The notes under the pieces were generated by a model that searched no databases, was not told the DNA's origin, and worked only from the letters and a program-made list of their open reading frames with translations. From Deltaproteobacteria bacterium (GTDB lineage: Bacteria > Myxococcota_A > Polyangia > Polyangiales > Ga0077539): a stretch of DNA of 64,000 nt. Below are positions 28,766-36,301 of the stretch, one piece after another; positions within the stretch are counted from its first letter, which is position 1, and every line of letters starts with the position of its first letter. The stretch lies in the NCBI GenBank assembly GCA_016218725.1, contig JACRDB010000009.1, forward strand, positions 1-64,000, given 5' to 3'. The position numbers were made by a program, and so were the translations under genes.

Positions 28766-30439
28766 CTACTTCTTCACCACTTTCGTACGTCCGTTGGGAG
28801 TGTGTGAGTTACTCGTTTCCAAACTGCGGGTCCAGTTAGTAAGCGTTTGCCGACTGAGTCCAAGTAGCTCCGCAGCCTTACTCAAATTTTCACTCGCTGC
28901 AGCCAATGCGCGCTGCACGTAGTGTCGCTTTACCTCCTCGATCACTAAATCAACTGAAAATCCACCGCCAAGAGACCGGTCCAAAATCGACTTAGGCAAA
29001 TCGACGCCAAGAAGCTCCTTACCGATGTCCTCGACGCCAATCAGCTTTCCTCCCGACCAGACCCAGGCACGATGTAGAGTCGCCTGAAGTTCGCGCACAT
29101 TTCCAGGCCAGTGCTGTTTCTCCAAAAGTTGCTTGGCCTCCGTTGTTAGTTGACGTTCCTCGCCAGTCGCTTTGGACATCCTGGCAATGAATGAGTCGGC
29201 CAGCAGCGAAATGTCTGAACCACGAACTCGCAATGGTGGGATCTTGATTACCAGCACGGATAGGCGATAGAAGAGGTCCTCACGAAATCGGCCCGCGACA
29301 ACCTCAGACTGTAACTCCCGGTTGGTTGCGGCAATGACTCGCACGCTGACTTTCCGCGTCACTTGGTCGCCCAGCCTTTGGATCTCGCCCTCCTGAATTG
29401 CCCGTAGAATACGTACCTGCACATCTGGTGTAAGTTCGCCAACTTCATCGAGAAAAAGGGACCCGCCGTCTGCCTGCTCGAAGAGCCCCTTCCGATCGGT
29501 CTTGGCGTCTGTGAAGGCGCCTTTTTTCCAACCAAAGAGTTCGCCGTTGACAGTGCTGCCCGACATTGCTCCACAGTTAACTGCATAAAAGCTGCCATTC
29601 GTCCTTTTGGATGCGCTGTGAATTGCCCGAGCGAACAACTCCTTTCCCGTGCCGGTCTCGCCTTCAAGGAGCACCGGGGACTCATAAAGCGCCGCGGTAT
29701 TCGCACGGCCAATCACCCCATTCATGACCTCTGAATTGTGTACAATATCGCCGAAACTGCGAGACCCAAGAGCCACCATGGGAGAAGGCAGACTTGCCTC
29801 CCTGCGTTGAAGAAGGTCGGGCAAAAAGTCGACGACCATCTCAAACGGGATCGTGACCTCCTTTACGCCCTCTTCCTTCGAGACCTGAAGGAACTTCCCG
29901 GGTACGACACCTTTGCCAATCAACAGCCAGACCGCACTCATTGACATAGTTCCAGAACTCAAGTGGTAAAAAATCGTCGCCCGATCACCGAATTCCTGTG
30001 ATACCGACCGCACCGCCTTGAGAGCCTCTCTTCCGATCGATTCGAAATCAGCCGGCGTACGGAGAGAAGTTGAAACGAACTTGATGTGGATTTTTGTTTG
30101 GCTGCAAAGCCATGCCTTATAGGCGTTGACCAAGTCATTTGGGTAAGAAGTTAAGAGTACAGCGTGGCTGATATTGACAGCACAATCGAGTAATGCACTC
30201 GCGGTTGGTCCAAGGTCTAGGTTTGGAGATGTGGACTCGCTACCAATTTGAGGGATATCTGTGGCATCGGACCCTGAATTTGGATGGATAATCGCCGACA
30301 CTGGCATACCCGGGAAACCTGCCAAAGGCGAAATCGATGTGCTGGGCGATCTCAGTGGGACCCGGTCCGTGACTCCGGCAGCCCAAAGGTCACGATTTCC
30401 AATCCAGGCCAGGAGGATTCTGACAGTACCTTCCGCCAT
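28766..30439 (-). CDS. Sigma-54 activator with N-terminal CARF-like sensor
   Basis: The product has 557 residues. The N-terminal 210 resemble the CARF domain of RtcR-type regulators, with RILLAWIGNRDLWAAG as the first strand and HLSSGTMSMSAVW (160-171) as the ligand-loop motif. The AAA+ domain has GETGTGKE (260-267) and LFLDEVGE (328-335). The sigma-54 contact loop reads GAFTDA (307-312), not GAFTGA. A Fis-type HTH ends the protein (NLSKAAELLGLSRQTLTNW). CARF domains sense cyclic oligonucleotides or RNA ends, so an RNA or nucleotide signal is likely. ATG 30439 fits the CARF start. Confidence 0.88.
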   Translation of the reverse strand: MAEGTVRILLAWIGNRDLWAAGVTDRVPLRSPSTSISPLAGFPGMPVSAIIHPNSGSDATDIPQIGSESTSPNLDLGPTASALLDCAVNISHAVLLTSYPNDLVNAYKAWLCSQTKIHIKFVSTSLRTPADFESIGREALKAVRSVSQEFGDRATIFYHLSSGTMSMSAVWLLIGKGVVPGKFLQVSKEEGVKEVTIPFEMVVDFLPDLLQRREASLPSPMVALGSRSFGDIVHNSEVMNGVIGRANTAALYESPVLLEGETGTGKELFARAIHSASKRTNGSFYAVNCGAMSGSTVNGELFGWKKGAFTDAKTDRKGLFEQADGGSLFLDEVGELTPDVQVRILRAIQEGEIQRLGDQVTRKVSVRVIAATNRELQSEVVAGRFREDLFYRLSVLVIKIPPLRVRGSDISLLADSFIARMSKATGEERQLTTEAKQLLEKQHWPGNVRELQATLHRAWVWSGGKLIGVEDIGKELLGVDLPKSILDRSLGGGFSVDLVIEEVKRHYVQRALAAASENLSKAAELLGLSRQTLTNWTRSLETSNSHTPNGRTKVVKK

Positions 30440-30775
30440 GAAGGTCAAGGATACCGAAATCCTGGCCCTACGCAAGAGGGGCATTGACCCAAGGGGGCGA
30501 CCGAGTATCATGATCCAGGTGCCATCTAGTCAGGGTAGGTCAGTCCCACGGAAGCTTTGCGTCACCTCTGACGTCAATGGCGTTGAGACCTTCTTCCCGG
30601 TGGGGCAGATCTTGGGTCTGAAAATGGCGACGTGGAGCGCCAACTCTGGCAGAAAGGGAAAGCGTTGTAGGGTCCTGTGTCAGAAACCAATGTTGGACCG
30701 GCGGCAACGAACACGGTCGGCGGTGTGGCCGAAGTTCGAGACCTACTGGAGATTGTGGGCCTCGCGCCTAATTTC

Positions 30776-30864
30776 GACAAGATGTGGGTGTGTGTCGTGA
30801 GATGTAGGAAAATTTTACTGGCTGCAATTTCCCCACATCCCACGACACGCACCTGCATCATGTC
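30776..30864. repeat. Large imperfect inverted repeat (39-bp arms)
   Basis: The arm at 30776-30814 faces the arm at 30826-30864 around an 11-base loop (30815-30825). 32 of the 39 positions pair, and the differences are mostly G-T type, so an RNA copy would fold well. The repeat lies between the CARF regulator gene and its divergent neighbour, in the 704 bp gap 30440-31143. It could be an RNA gene, an operator or a MITE-like remnant. No transposase or further copy was seen. The reading frames covering it on both strands are not convincing genes. Confidence 0.7.
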
Positions 30865-31047
30865 GAGGTTAGTTCCCATCTGTCCGGAAACCCGTCCCCG
30901 CCAGAATGACCCCTGGCACTGGAAGAGTGGCCTGACGAAACGTAGGGCTCCAGCACACCGATTCGAGACCACACTTGCGTCGGTAGGAACAACGATTGCG
31001 TTGAATTGTGGTTTTCTTCGGATTCCAGTCGGAGTAAGGTGGGTCAC

Positions 31048-31063
31048 CTGGCGAATCGTTTGC
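31048..31063 (+). promoter_or_regulatory. Candidate sigma-54 promoter (-24/-12)
   Basis: CTGGC at 31048-31052 and TTGC at 31060-31063 place the GG (31050-31051) and GC (31062-31063) exactly 10 bases apart, as sigma-54 promoters require. The region between departs from the consensus (GAA where ACG is expected). Transcription would begin near 31075, about 70 bases ahead of the gene at 31144. A divergent sigma-54 activator lies upstream. GG-N10-GC is common by chance, so support comes mainly from the context. Confidence 0.4.
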
Positions 31064-31143
31064 GGAGCACATTTGCATTTCGCGAATATCACCTATGACA
31101 TTAGCGTGCCTTCAGAACTTTCGCTATACTGGGGGGACTAACA

Positions 31144-32100
31144 ATGACGGGAACTGGCTGCGATTTGGAGGATCTTGCGGAGGCACTTCGCACCAAACTT
31201 GATTTCGTCAACGAGGCTGCGCCCCAGTATCCTGATGGCAGATGGAGTACCGCAACCCACGTAAAGATTGAGAACCATCGTGGTGATTCTTCTGAGAAGA
31301 TAGTTGCTATCGATCTCCATAAGCTTCCAGTTCGCCTGGCGCGTCAGGTCGTTGAAGCGGTGATTTGGTTTCATCACTTTGGACACATCCAATTCGAGAC
31401 AGCGCGGTTCATCACGGGTCTTGGCAAGCATAGCGATGGGAACGAACCTGTCCTTCGTCCCGAAATAATTAGGTTACTTGAGGATAGCGAGCACGTCTCT
31501 ACTTTCAGGGCAGAAGATGACGATGGTTTTGCAATGGGTTGCGTCGATGTGACCCTGATGCACCCGCCACCGCAGCCCCCTGTTCCCACAGAAATCCCCC
31601 AGCCGGTAGTGGGGCATCCGCTTGCAACTCCGCCTGCACCCCCGGCACCAATCATCCTTCCCCTTGCGATCCAAGGAGCAGTTTCAAATTCTGCCCCTAT
31701 CCATCACAGGCCCACCAACTACCCTGCGCCTGAGGCCCCACCGACGAAGGAAGCGCCGACGGCGTGGGTCGCCGTTCTCTTTGTGCTTCTCGTCGTGATT
31801 GCAGGACTGGTTGGTCTTCGGTTGGAGCGAGAGTCCTCCCTTGATGGCGGCGTGCCGACGGCCGACGGCCCGGGACCACCGCCGCCTCCCGATCAATGCC
31901 TGATCCAGGTGGCCACCGCGCTTCAAGAGGTTCCGGAGTGTGTGGAACTTTTCCGTCAACGATCACATGGCACTTGTGTGGCCCTTCCAGGGTACCGCGA
32001 AAGGCTCGAGTCGGCCCAGTATCGAGAACGAGTTGAGGGCGCGTTGGCATTTTGCATGTTCTTGTGGGTTGAGACAGCAAGAGGTCCATCAACGCCATGA
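31144..32100 (+). CDS. Membrane protein of unknown function in the CARF island
   Basis: The product has 318 residues. A soluble N-terminal part of about 135 residues is followed by a Pro-rich linker (about 140-200) and one hydrophobic span near 207-227 (WVAVLFVLLVVIAGLVGLRL). A C-terminal part of about 90 residues has at least four Cys (LIQVATALQEVPECVEL, HGTCVAL, AFCMFLW). The topology suggests a cytoplasmic sensor or effector with a periplasmic Cys domain. GGGGGGA lies seven bases before the ATG, and a TATACT box sits 14 bases earlier. No family was recognised. A role downstream of the CARF regulator is inferred from position. Confidence 0.75.
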   Translation: MTGTGCDLEDLAEALRTKLDFVNEAAPQYPDGRWSTATHVKIENHRGDSSEKIVAIDLHKLPVRLARQVVEAVIWFHHFGHIQFETARFITGLGKHSDGNEPVLRPEIIRLLEDSEHVSTFRAEDDDGFAMGCVDVTLMHPPPQPPVPTEIPQPVVGHPLATPPAPPAPIILPLAIQGAVSNSAPIHHRPTNYPAPEAPPTKEAPTAWVAVLFVLLVVIAGLVGLRLERESSLDGGVPTADGPGPPPPPDQCLIQVATALQEVPECVELFRQRSHGTCVALPGYRERLESAQYRERVEGALAFCMFLWVETARGPSTP

Positions 32101-32456
32101 GATGCGTAGGGAAGGCTGTTATCGCATTAGCCTTCGGATTTTCGGAGGGATGCAGTGGTTGCAGCGGGTGCACACATTCCAATCAGCCTACTTCGAGTCG
32201 CTGGGAACCGCCACCGTCGGCACCAACACCGCGAGTGATTCCAGTCATTGCTCGAATGGAACTTGATCGAAATAGACGCGACCGCTACCTCTCCCGAATC
32301 AGGGCGACCATCGAAACGGACTTGGATAACTCAGGTGGACGTGATTCGCCAATGTCCGGCCACTGTGGCAGTGCAATCGGATCATATCTGCTTGAGTGCG
32401 ACTCAGCAAATTACCAAGCCATTGAGACCTTTCCCAACGTACGACTTTGGCGGTAA
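32097..32456 (+). CDS. Small secreted or lipoprotein-like protein
   Basis: The product has 119 residues. The start overlaps the previous stop (ATGA). The N-terminus is hydrophobic (KAVIALAFGFSEGC), followed by Cys residues in GCSGCSGC, which could be a weak lipobox. The rest is hydrophilic with no recognised domain. Composition matches the neighbouring island genes, which supports a true gene. The next gene overlaps its 3' end in another frame, so a frameshifted single gene with the 32447 frame is possible. It is probably exported to the envelope. Confidence 0.55.
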   Translation: MRCVGKAVIALAFGFSEGCSGCSGCTHSNQPTSSRWEPPPSAPTPRVIPVIARMELDRNRRDRYLSRIRATIETDLDNSGGRDSPMSGHCGSAIGSYLLECDSANYQAIETFPNVRLWR

Positions 32457-32908
32457 ATACGTGGTCTACATCGTACGCAGTCCTCAGCGCAAATGGAGAG
32501 CGTAGGCGGTTCGAACTGACTGTTCGCGTCGAGGGATTGGCGGACGGCCATCGCGTGTTGCGAGACTTCGAGCATCGCGATCGAAATGCGCAACTTCTTG
32601 CGTTATATGATGCCGGTGTGCGAGACTTTGGCCCGCCGGTCAACCCCCACAGTCGTCGCGACCTCAATCATATTCTCGCATGTGTCCGCGGCTATCAGAT
32701 TCTCCGGCGCTTGAGCCTTGCAATTGAAGCAGCGCGAGGCGCCCAGGGTGCTGATCCCCCACGTCTTCGCGTGGAATGCGATGAGTCCCGCCATCGTGGC
32801 GCTGAGCACCGGGGTGCTACAATCGAAGCTCGTGCAGACCTCTATGTTCCGCTCCAACAAAGCGGGGAAATGATGGACCGATTGGGTCAGGGAGGTTTTA
32901 CCCGGTAG
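32447..32908 (+). CDS. Hypothetical protein, third gene of the island cassette
   Basis: The product has 153 residues from a TTG that lies inside the end of the preceding gene. The sequence begins with a beta-like stretch (WSTSYAVLSANGERRRFELTV). Arg- and Leu-rich helices follow (HILACVRGYQILRRLSLAIEAARG). No signal peptide or known family is evident. The TTG start and the 10-base overlap with the preceding gene suggest either translational coupling or an ancestral frameshift from that gene. It has the same lower GC as the rest of the island. Confidence 0.5.
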   Translation: MAVNTWSTSYAVLSANGERRRFELTVRVEGLADGHRVLRDFEHRDRNAQLLALYDAGVRDFGPPVNPHSRRDLNHILACVRGYQILRRLSLAIEAARGAQGADPPRLRVECDESRHRGAEHRGATIEARADLYVPLQQSGEMMDRLGQGGFTR

Positions 32909-32919
32909 TCCGCTGTGAA

Positions 32920-32955
32920 GTGCAAATTATTTTGCACGAACGCAAATACCTTTGC
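32920..32955. repeat. Tandem AT-rich palindromes after the island cassette
   Basis: GTGCAAATTATTTTGCAC (32920-32937) has 7-bp arms around four bases, and GCAAATACCTTTGC (32942-32955) has 5-bp arms. A looser TTGCA...TGCAA pair follows at 32977-33000. The first lies 12 bases after the stop at 32908. It could act as a terminator, although a T-run is missing, or as an operator for the small frame downstream. The stretch is far richer in A and T than the island average. Confidence 0.5.
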
Positions 32956-33038
32956 TACTTCTCCCTTCGATAACCTTTGCATTTCCGTGTGAACCTGCAA
33001 TTTCAGAGTTGGAATGAGAACTGCTTTATTGAGTGTCT

Positions 33039-33389
33039 ATGAGCAGCACAACCTCCCCTCCCAGAGTTTCTCCCAGAACCACGTACACACTCTACACGTC
33101 CTCCTGGACGGGTGTGTGCGCGATCGACCTCGCAGCGTTCCTTGGGCGATTCGAGGTCATCGCCGGTGCGATCTTCCCTGGCGCTACCGTCAGGGTGCGG
33201 CCGGAACCCTGGCGCGCGCCTCAGCCCTGGATGCGGGTGCTTCGTCCCCACGAGACCCTTGTTTCCTGGGTCAGGGACCGCTATGATCTTGAACGTCGGG
33301 CCATGCTTCGTGGGGCCACCGTCGTCATCATTGTGGTGCGAATCGTGATCGTTCCCAGCACTACCTACCGTCCCGCGGTGGCTGCCTGA
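33039..33389 (+). CDS. Possible small hypothetical protein at island edge
   Basis: The frame encodes 116 residues from ATG 33039, or two more from GTG 33033. A Ser/Thr/Pro-rich start is followed by a mixed stretch and a hydrophobic end (ATVVIIVVRIVIV), which could be a membrane span. The ribosome-binding site is weak, and other frames over the same stretch are of similar length. The region 32909-33408 otherwise holds only the palindromes described above. The gene should be treated as unproven; no family is recognised. Confidence 0.3.
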   Translation: MSSTTSPPRVSPRTTYTLYTSSWTGVCAIDLAAFLGRFEVIAGAIFPGATVRVRPEPWRAPQPWMRVLRPHETLVSWVRDRYDLERRAMLRGATVVIIVVRIVIVPSTTYRPAVAA

Positions 33390-33408
33390 GCGCCTCCCCG
33401 CCGCGCCC

Positions 33409-35094
33409 TCAGTAGCCCCTCGGGGCCTCGCCGCGAGCCTCGGCGTCCTTCAGGCTCTTCTTGTCCACCTTCCCCCGATCGGTCCTCGGTAGCTCCCCCA
33501 CGAAGACCACCCTCCGCGGGTACTTGTGCGGTGAAAGCCGCTCCTTGACGTGGGCCTTGAGGGCCTCGGCGAGCACCCGGGCGCCCTCCTCGGTGGCCGC
33601 CTCCACCCTCGCGTCGTCCCTCAGCACCACGTAGGCCTTGGGCTTGACCAGGCCCTCGTCTTCGTAACCCAGCACCGCCGCGAGGGACACCGCGGGGTGC
33701 TGGAGCAGGCACTCCTCCACCTCCGTGGGTGCTACCCACACGCCTCCCACCTTCAAGAGATCATCCGCGCGGCCCGAGAACCACAGGTAGCCGTCGCCAT
33801 CGATCCGGAAGAGGTCCCCGGTGCGGCACCAGTGCCCGTGGAAGGTCCCCCAGCTCTTGTCCCGGTCATGAAAATACCCGAAGGCCACGCTGTCGCCCTT
33901 GACCCAGAGCACCCCCGTCTCGCCCGTGGGAAGCTCCGGAGCGCCCGGACCCTCGGCGTCGGACGAGAGGATCCGCAGGGTGTAGCCCTCCACCGCGCGG
34001 CCCAGGGACCCGGGCTTCACGTCCCCGGGGCGGTTCGTACAGTAGATGTGGAACAGCTCCGCGCTCCCGATGCCGTCGTACACGTCGGTCTTGAAGCGCT
34101 CGGTGAAGCGAGAGAGCAAGGTCGGTGGCAGGGCCTCGCCCGCCGAGAGATGGAAGCGCACCCCCGAGAGGTCCAGGGGCTCCTTCCCGACGGCCGTCCT
34201 GGCGAGGTCTTCATCCAGGAGCTTCGCCATCATGGTCGGGACATTGGTGACCACCGTGGGGCGGTGGCGCTCGATTTCCCGGCAGAGCACCTCCGGGGTG
34301 GGCCTCTCGGCGAAGAGCGCCGTGGTGGCCCCCACGGCGAAGGGGAAGAACAGGTTGGTGCCCGTGGCGTAGCCAAAGAACAGCCTCGGGACGGAAACCG
34401 TCACGTCCTCCGGGCGGTAGCCCACGGTCCCCTTGGCGTACACCTCGGTGTTGAAGGCAAAGTCCCGGTGGGCATGCATCGCCGCCTTGGGCTTGCCCGT
34501 GGACCCGGAGGTGAAGAGCCACAGGGCCACCTCGTCGCGGCGGGTGGGCCTCGGGGTGTCCTTCATGTGGGCCTTGCCCTCGGCCAGGGCCTCCTGGAGG
34601 GAGCTCACGGGCAGCCCTTGAAGGTCCTCCGGGTGCTCGACCTTCGTCGTGACGTCCCCGCCGGTCTCGACCTCGGGGACCAGCACCACCGTGCGCAGAA
34701 GGTCGTCGTCGCGCAGGGCGGGGCCAAGGGACACCGCCGTGCGGGTGAGCGCGATCACCGCCTGGGCGCGGGTGTACTCCACCAGATACGCCAGGTCCGC
34801 GGGCGGGGCGTCGGGGTTCCCCATGGCCACCACGCACCCGTGGTGCAGGGCCCCGAAGAGCGCCCACGGATACGCCGGCGTGTCGTGGAGGAGCAGGAGC
34901 ACACGGCCCTCGCGGGTGACACCCCGGGCCAGGAGGTGCCCCCGGAGCGCCCGGGACACCGTGGCGACCAGATCGTACGTATACGAACGATTCCCGAAGC
35001 GCACCGCGGTGTGGTTCCCACGGCCCTCCTTGAGGCGATTAAAGAGGCAGTAGTCCGCGAGGTTGAACAGCTCCGGGAAGGTCGGGGGTGCCAT
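33409..35094 (-). CDS. Benzoate-CoA-ligase-like AMP-binding enzyme
   Basis: The product has 561 residues and joins an aromatic or related acid to coenzyme A through an acyl-adenylate. The AMP-binding motif is LWLFTSGSTGKPKAAMHAHRD near 190, followed by the adenylation core with YDGIGSAELFHIY and the hinge GDLFRIDGDGYLWFSGRADD. Lysine in the RTDRGKVDKKSL region near the C-terminus is the catalytic A10 lysine. The N-terminus (LADYCLFNRLKEGRGNHTAV) is characteristic of benzoate-CoA ligases. Whether benzoate is the substrate cannot be read from the sequence. No aromatic degradation genes lie nearby. Confidence 0.87.
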   Translation of the reverse strand: MAPPTFPELFNLADYCLFNRLKEGRGNHTAVRFGNRSYTYDLVATVSRALRGHLLARGVTREGRVLLLLHDTPAYPWALFGALHHGCVVAMGNPDAPPADLAYLVEYTRAQAVIALTRTAVSLGPALRDDDLLRTVVLVPEVETGGDVTTKVEHPEDLQGLPVSSLQEALAEGKAHMKDTPRPTRRDEVALWLFTSGSTGKPKAAMHAHRDFAFNTEVYAKGTVGYRPEDVTVSVPRLFFGYATGTNLFFPFAVGATTALFAERPTPEVLCREIERHRPTVVTNVPTMMAKLLDEDLARTAVGKEPLDLSGVRFHLSAGEALPPTLLSRFTERFKTDVYDGIGSAELFHIYCTNRPGDVKPGSLGRAVEGYTLRILSSDAEGPGAPELPTGETGVLWVKGDSVAFGYFHDRDKSWGTFHGHWCRTGDLFRIDGDGYLWFSGRADDLLKVGGVWVAPTEVEECLLQHPAVSLAAVLGYEDEGLVKPKAYVVLRDDARVEAATEEGARVLAEALKAHVKERLSPHKYPRRVVFVGELPRTDRGKVDKKSLKDAEARGEAPRGY

Positions 35095-35119
35095 GGCCCC
35101 CTGGAGTGTGCACCAGGAT

Positions 35120-36205
35120 TTACGGCAGGTGCAGGGCCTCCAGCGGGACCGTGGCGCCCTCGACCAGGGCGTGGGCGTCGTGGGCGTCGAAGACCTGCTG
35201 TTCGAGCTCTCCCACGGCGCCTCCGGGGCGGACCAGCACGGTCATGCCCTGGGGGGTCTGGACCACGGCGCGGGTCATGATGAGGCCCCCTTCCATCCAG
35301 CTCCGGGTCTGGAGCACCTGGGCCATGGTGATCGTCCTCGGGGTGGTCTGGGCCCAGGCCCCGGCGGCCACCAGGAGCCCGCAGGCCAGCACCACGGCGC
35401 CGCGGCGGGCGAGGCGCGTGCGCCAAGCGGCCAGGCCGAGGATGGCTACGGCCAGGAAGGCCAGCTCATTGCCGCGGCCAACTCTCCCGGGGCCCACGTG
35501 GGCGCCGCCGCAGCCGGGTTGCATGTCCAGCTCCGAGGGCTCCGAGGGGGTGGCGTAGGCCTCCTGCACGGACAGCCGGTCCTCGTCCGAGAGGGAGCGC
35601 TTGGAGACCTCGCCGGGGCGGCTGGTGGGGTACATAGCCGCGTTTGGCGTGGCGGCGTCTTCCACCAGCCCCAGGGCGTGGCCCAGCTCGTGGGTGACGG
35701 TGTTCTGCCAGTCGTTGGGAGCCCCCGCCACGCCGAGCATCCCCGAGGGACCCAGGTGGGCGAAGCGATGGTGCTCGGCGTCCACCACGATGTCCGCGTC
35801 GAGCACCTCGCCGGTGAGGCGATTGCGGGTGAGGAGGGTGACCGCCAGGGGAGAGCCCTCGAAGCGCTGGGGGAAGCCCGCGCGGAAGACCCTCAGGCCC
35901 GAGGTGTTGGCCCGGCCTCGGGAGGCGTCGTAGCCCAGGGGGCCGACGCTGCCGGGGCGGACCTGGAGCCTCGGGGTGTTGGGCATGGCCTCCCAGGACG
36001 CCGCCGCGCGCGTCACCAGGGCCGCGGGGTCCGGCAGCGTGGCGCTGTCATACGCCCCGGGGTCGATCACGAAGGCGATGGTCTGGCGCCGCCAGCGCAC
36101 GGGCTCGCGGGTCGGGGTGTACTGATCCGAGCGGGCGTCGGAGGGGGACGCCTGGAGGACCAGACCGAGGGGAAGGGCCAGCGCCAGGAGGTGCAGCGGT
36201 CGCAT
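35120..36205 (-). CDS. Matrixin-like zinc metalloprotease, membrane anchored
   Basis: The product has 361 residues. A signal peptide (LLALALPLGLVLQASPSDA) leads into a metzincin domain: HELGHALGLVED (His, Glu, His and Gly as in HExxHxxG) and a Met-turn AAMYPT. The third ligand position is Glu in GLVE, followed by Asp, whereas matrixins have His. Two hydrophobic spans (LAFLAVAILGLAAW and VVLACGLLVAAG) follow a CGG segment and separate a C-terminal 75-residue part. ATG 36205 has GGAGGG just upstream; a TTG at 36217 is less likely. Confidence 0.78.
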   Translation of the reverse strand: MRPLHLLALALPLGLVLQASPSDARSDQYTPTREPVRWRRQTIAFVIDPGAYDSATLPDPAALVTRAAASWEAMPNTPRLQVRPGSVGPLGYDASRGRANTSGLRVFRAGFPQRFEGSPLAVTLLTRNRLTGEVLDADIVVDAEHHRFAHLGPSGMLGVAGAPNDWQNTVTHELGHALGLVEDAATPNAAMYPTSRPGEVSKRSLSDEDRLSVQEAYATPSEPSELDMQPGCGGAHVGPGRVGRGNELAFLAVAILGLAAWRTRLARRGAVVLACGLLVAAGAWAQTTPRTITMAQVLQTRSWMEGGLIMTRAVVQTPQGMTVLVRPGGAVGELEQQVFDAHDAHALVEGATVPLEALHLP

Positions 36206-36262
36206 CAGTCCCTCCAACGGCGCCGTCGCGACGCGTTGTTAGCTCAAGCGTTTCGGATGGGT

Positions 36263-36289
36263 CACGGTGGAGCTTGAAGCTCCGCCGTG
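36263..36289 (-). terminator. Strong hairpin after the second kinase gene
   Basis: CACGGTGGAGCT (36263-36274) and AGCTCCGCCGTG (36278-36289) form a 12-bp stem with one G-T pair around a 3-base loop. It lies between the kinase stop (36302) and the protease start (36205), both on the minus strand. A T-run does not follow, so Rho-independent termination would be weak; it may instead protect the 3' end of the kinase messenger. Confidence 0.5.
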
Positions 36290-36301
36290 GCGATCTCACC
36301 C

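Larger units (their letters stand above)
28659..33390. other. Low-GC genomic island with CARF-sigma-54 regulator
   Basis: A 60-base sample (29161-29220) has 33 GC (55%), while a sample at 28441-28500 has 46 (77%). The drop begins right after the stop of the zinc-ribbon gene and the rise comes near the end of the CoA-ligase gene. Inside are the regulator, a 700 bp gap with a large inverted repeat, an overlapping three-gene cassette and one small reading frame. No integrase, tRNA or flanking repeat was found, so the entry mechanism is unknown. Transfer from a lower-GC source is inferred. Confidence 0.85.

Noticed and set aside
30574..31141. Frames of 154 (+) and 172 (-) residues across the island gap
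   Set aside because: They cover the large inverted repeat, have no domain or good start site, and read as translations of a repeat.
28659..33390. Prophage or integrative element as the source of the island
   Set aside because: No integrase, tRNA or flanking direct repeat was found, and no phage structural gene is present. The region is kept as an island of unknown origin.
33550..35280. 576-residue plus-strand frame opposite the CoA-ligase gene
   Set aside because: The ligase motifs on the minus strand are complete. The plus-strand frame has no recognisable domain or ribosome-binding site.
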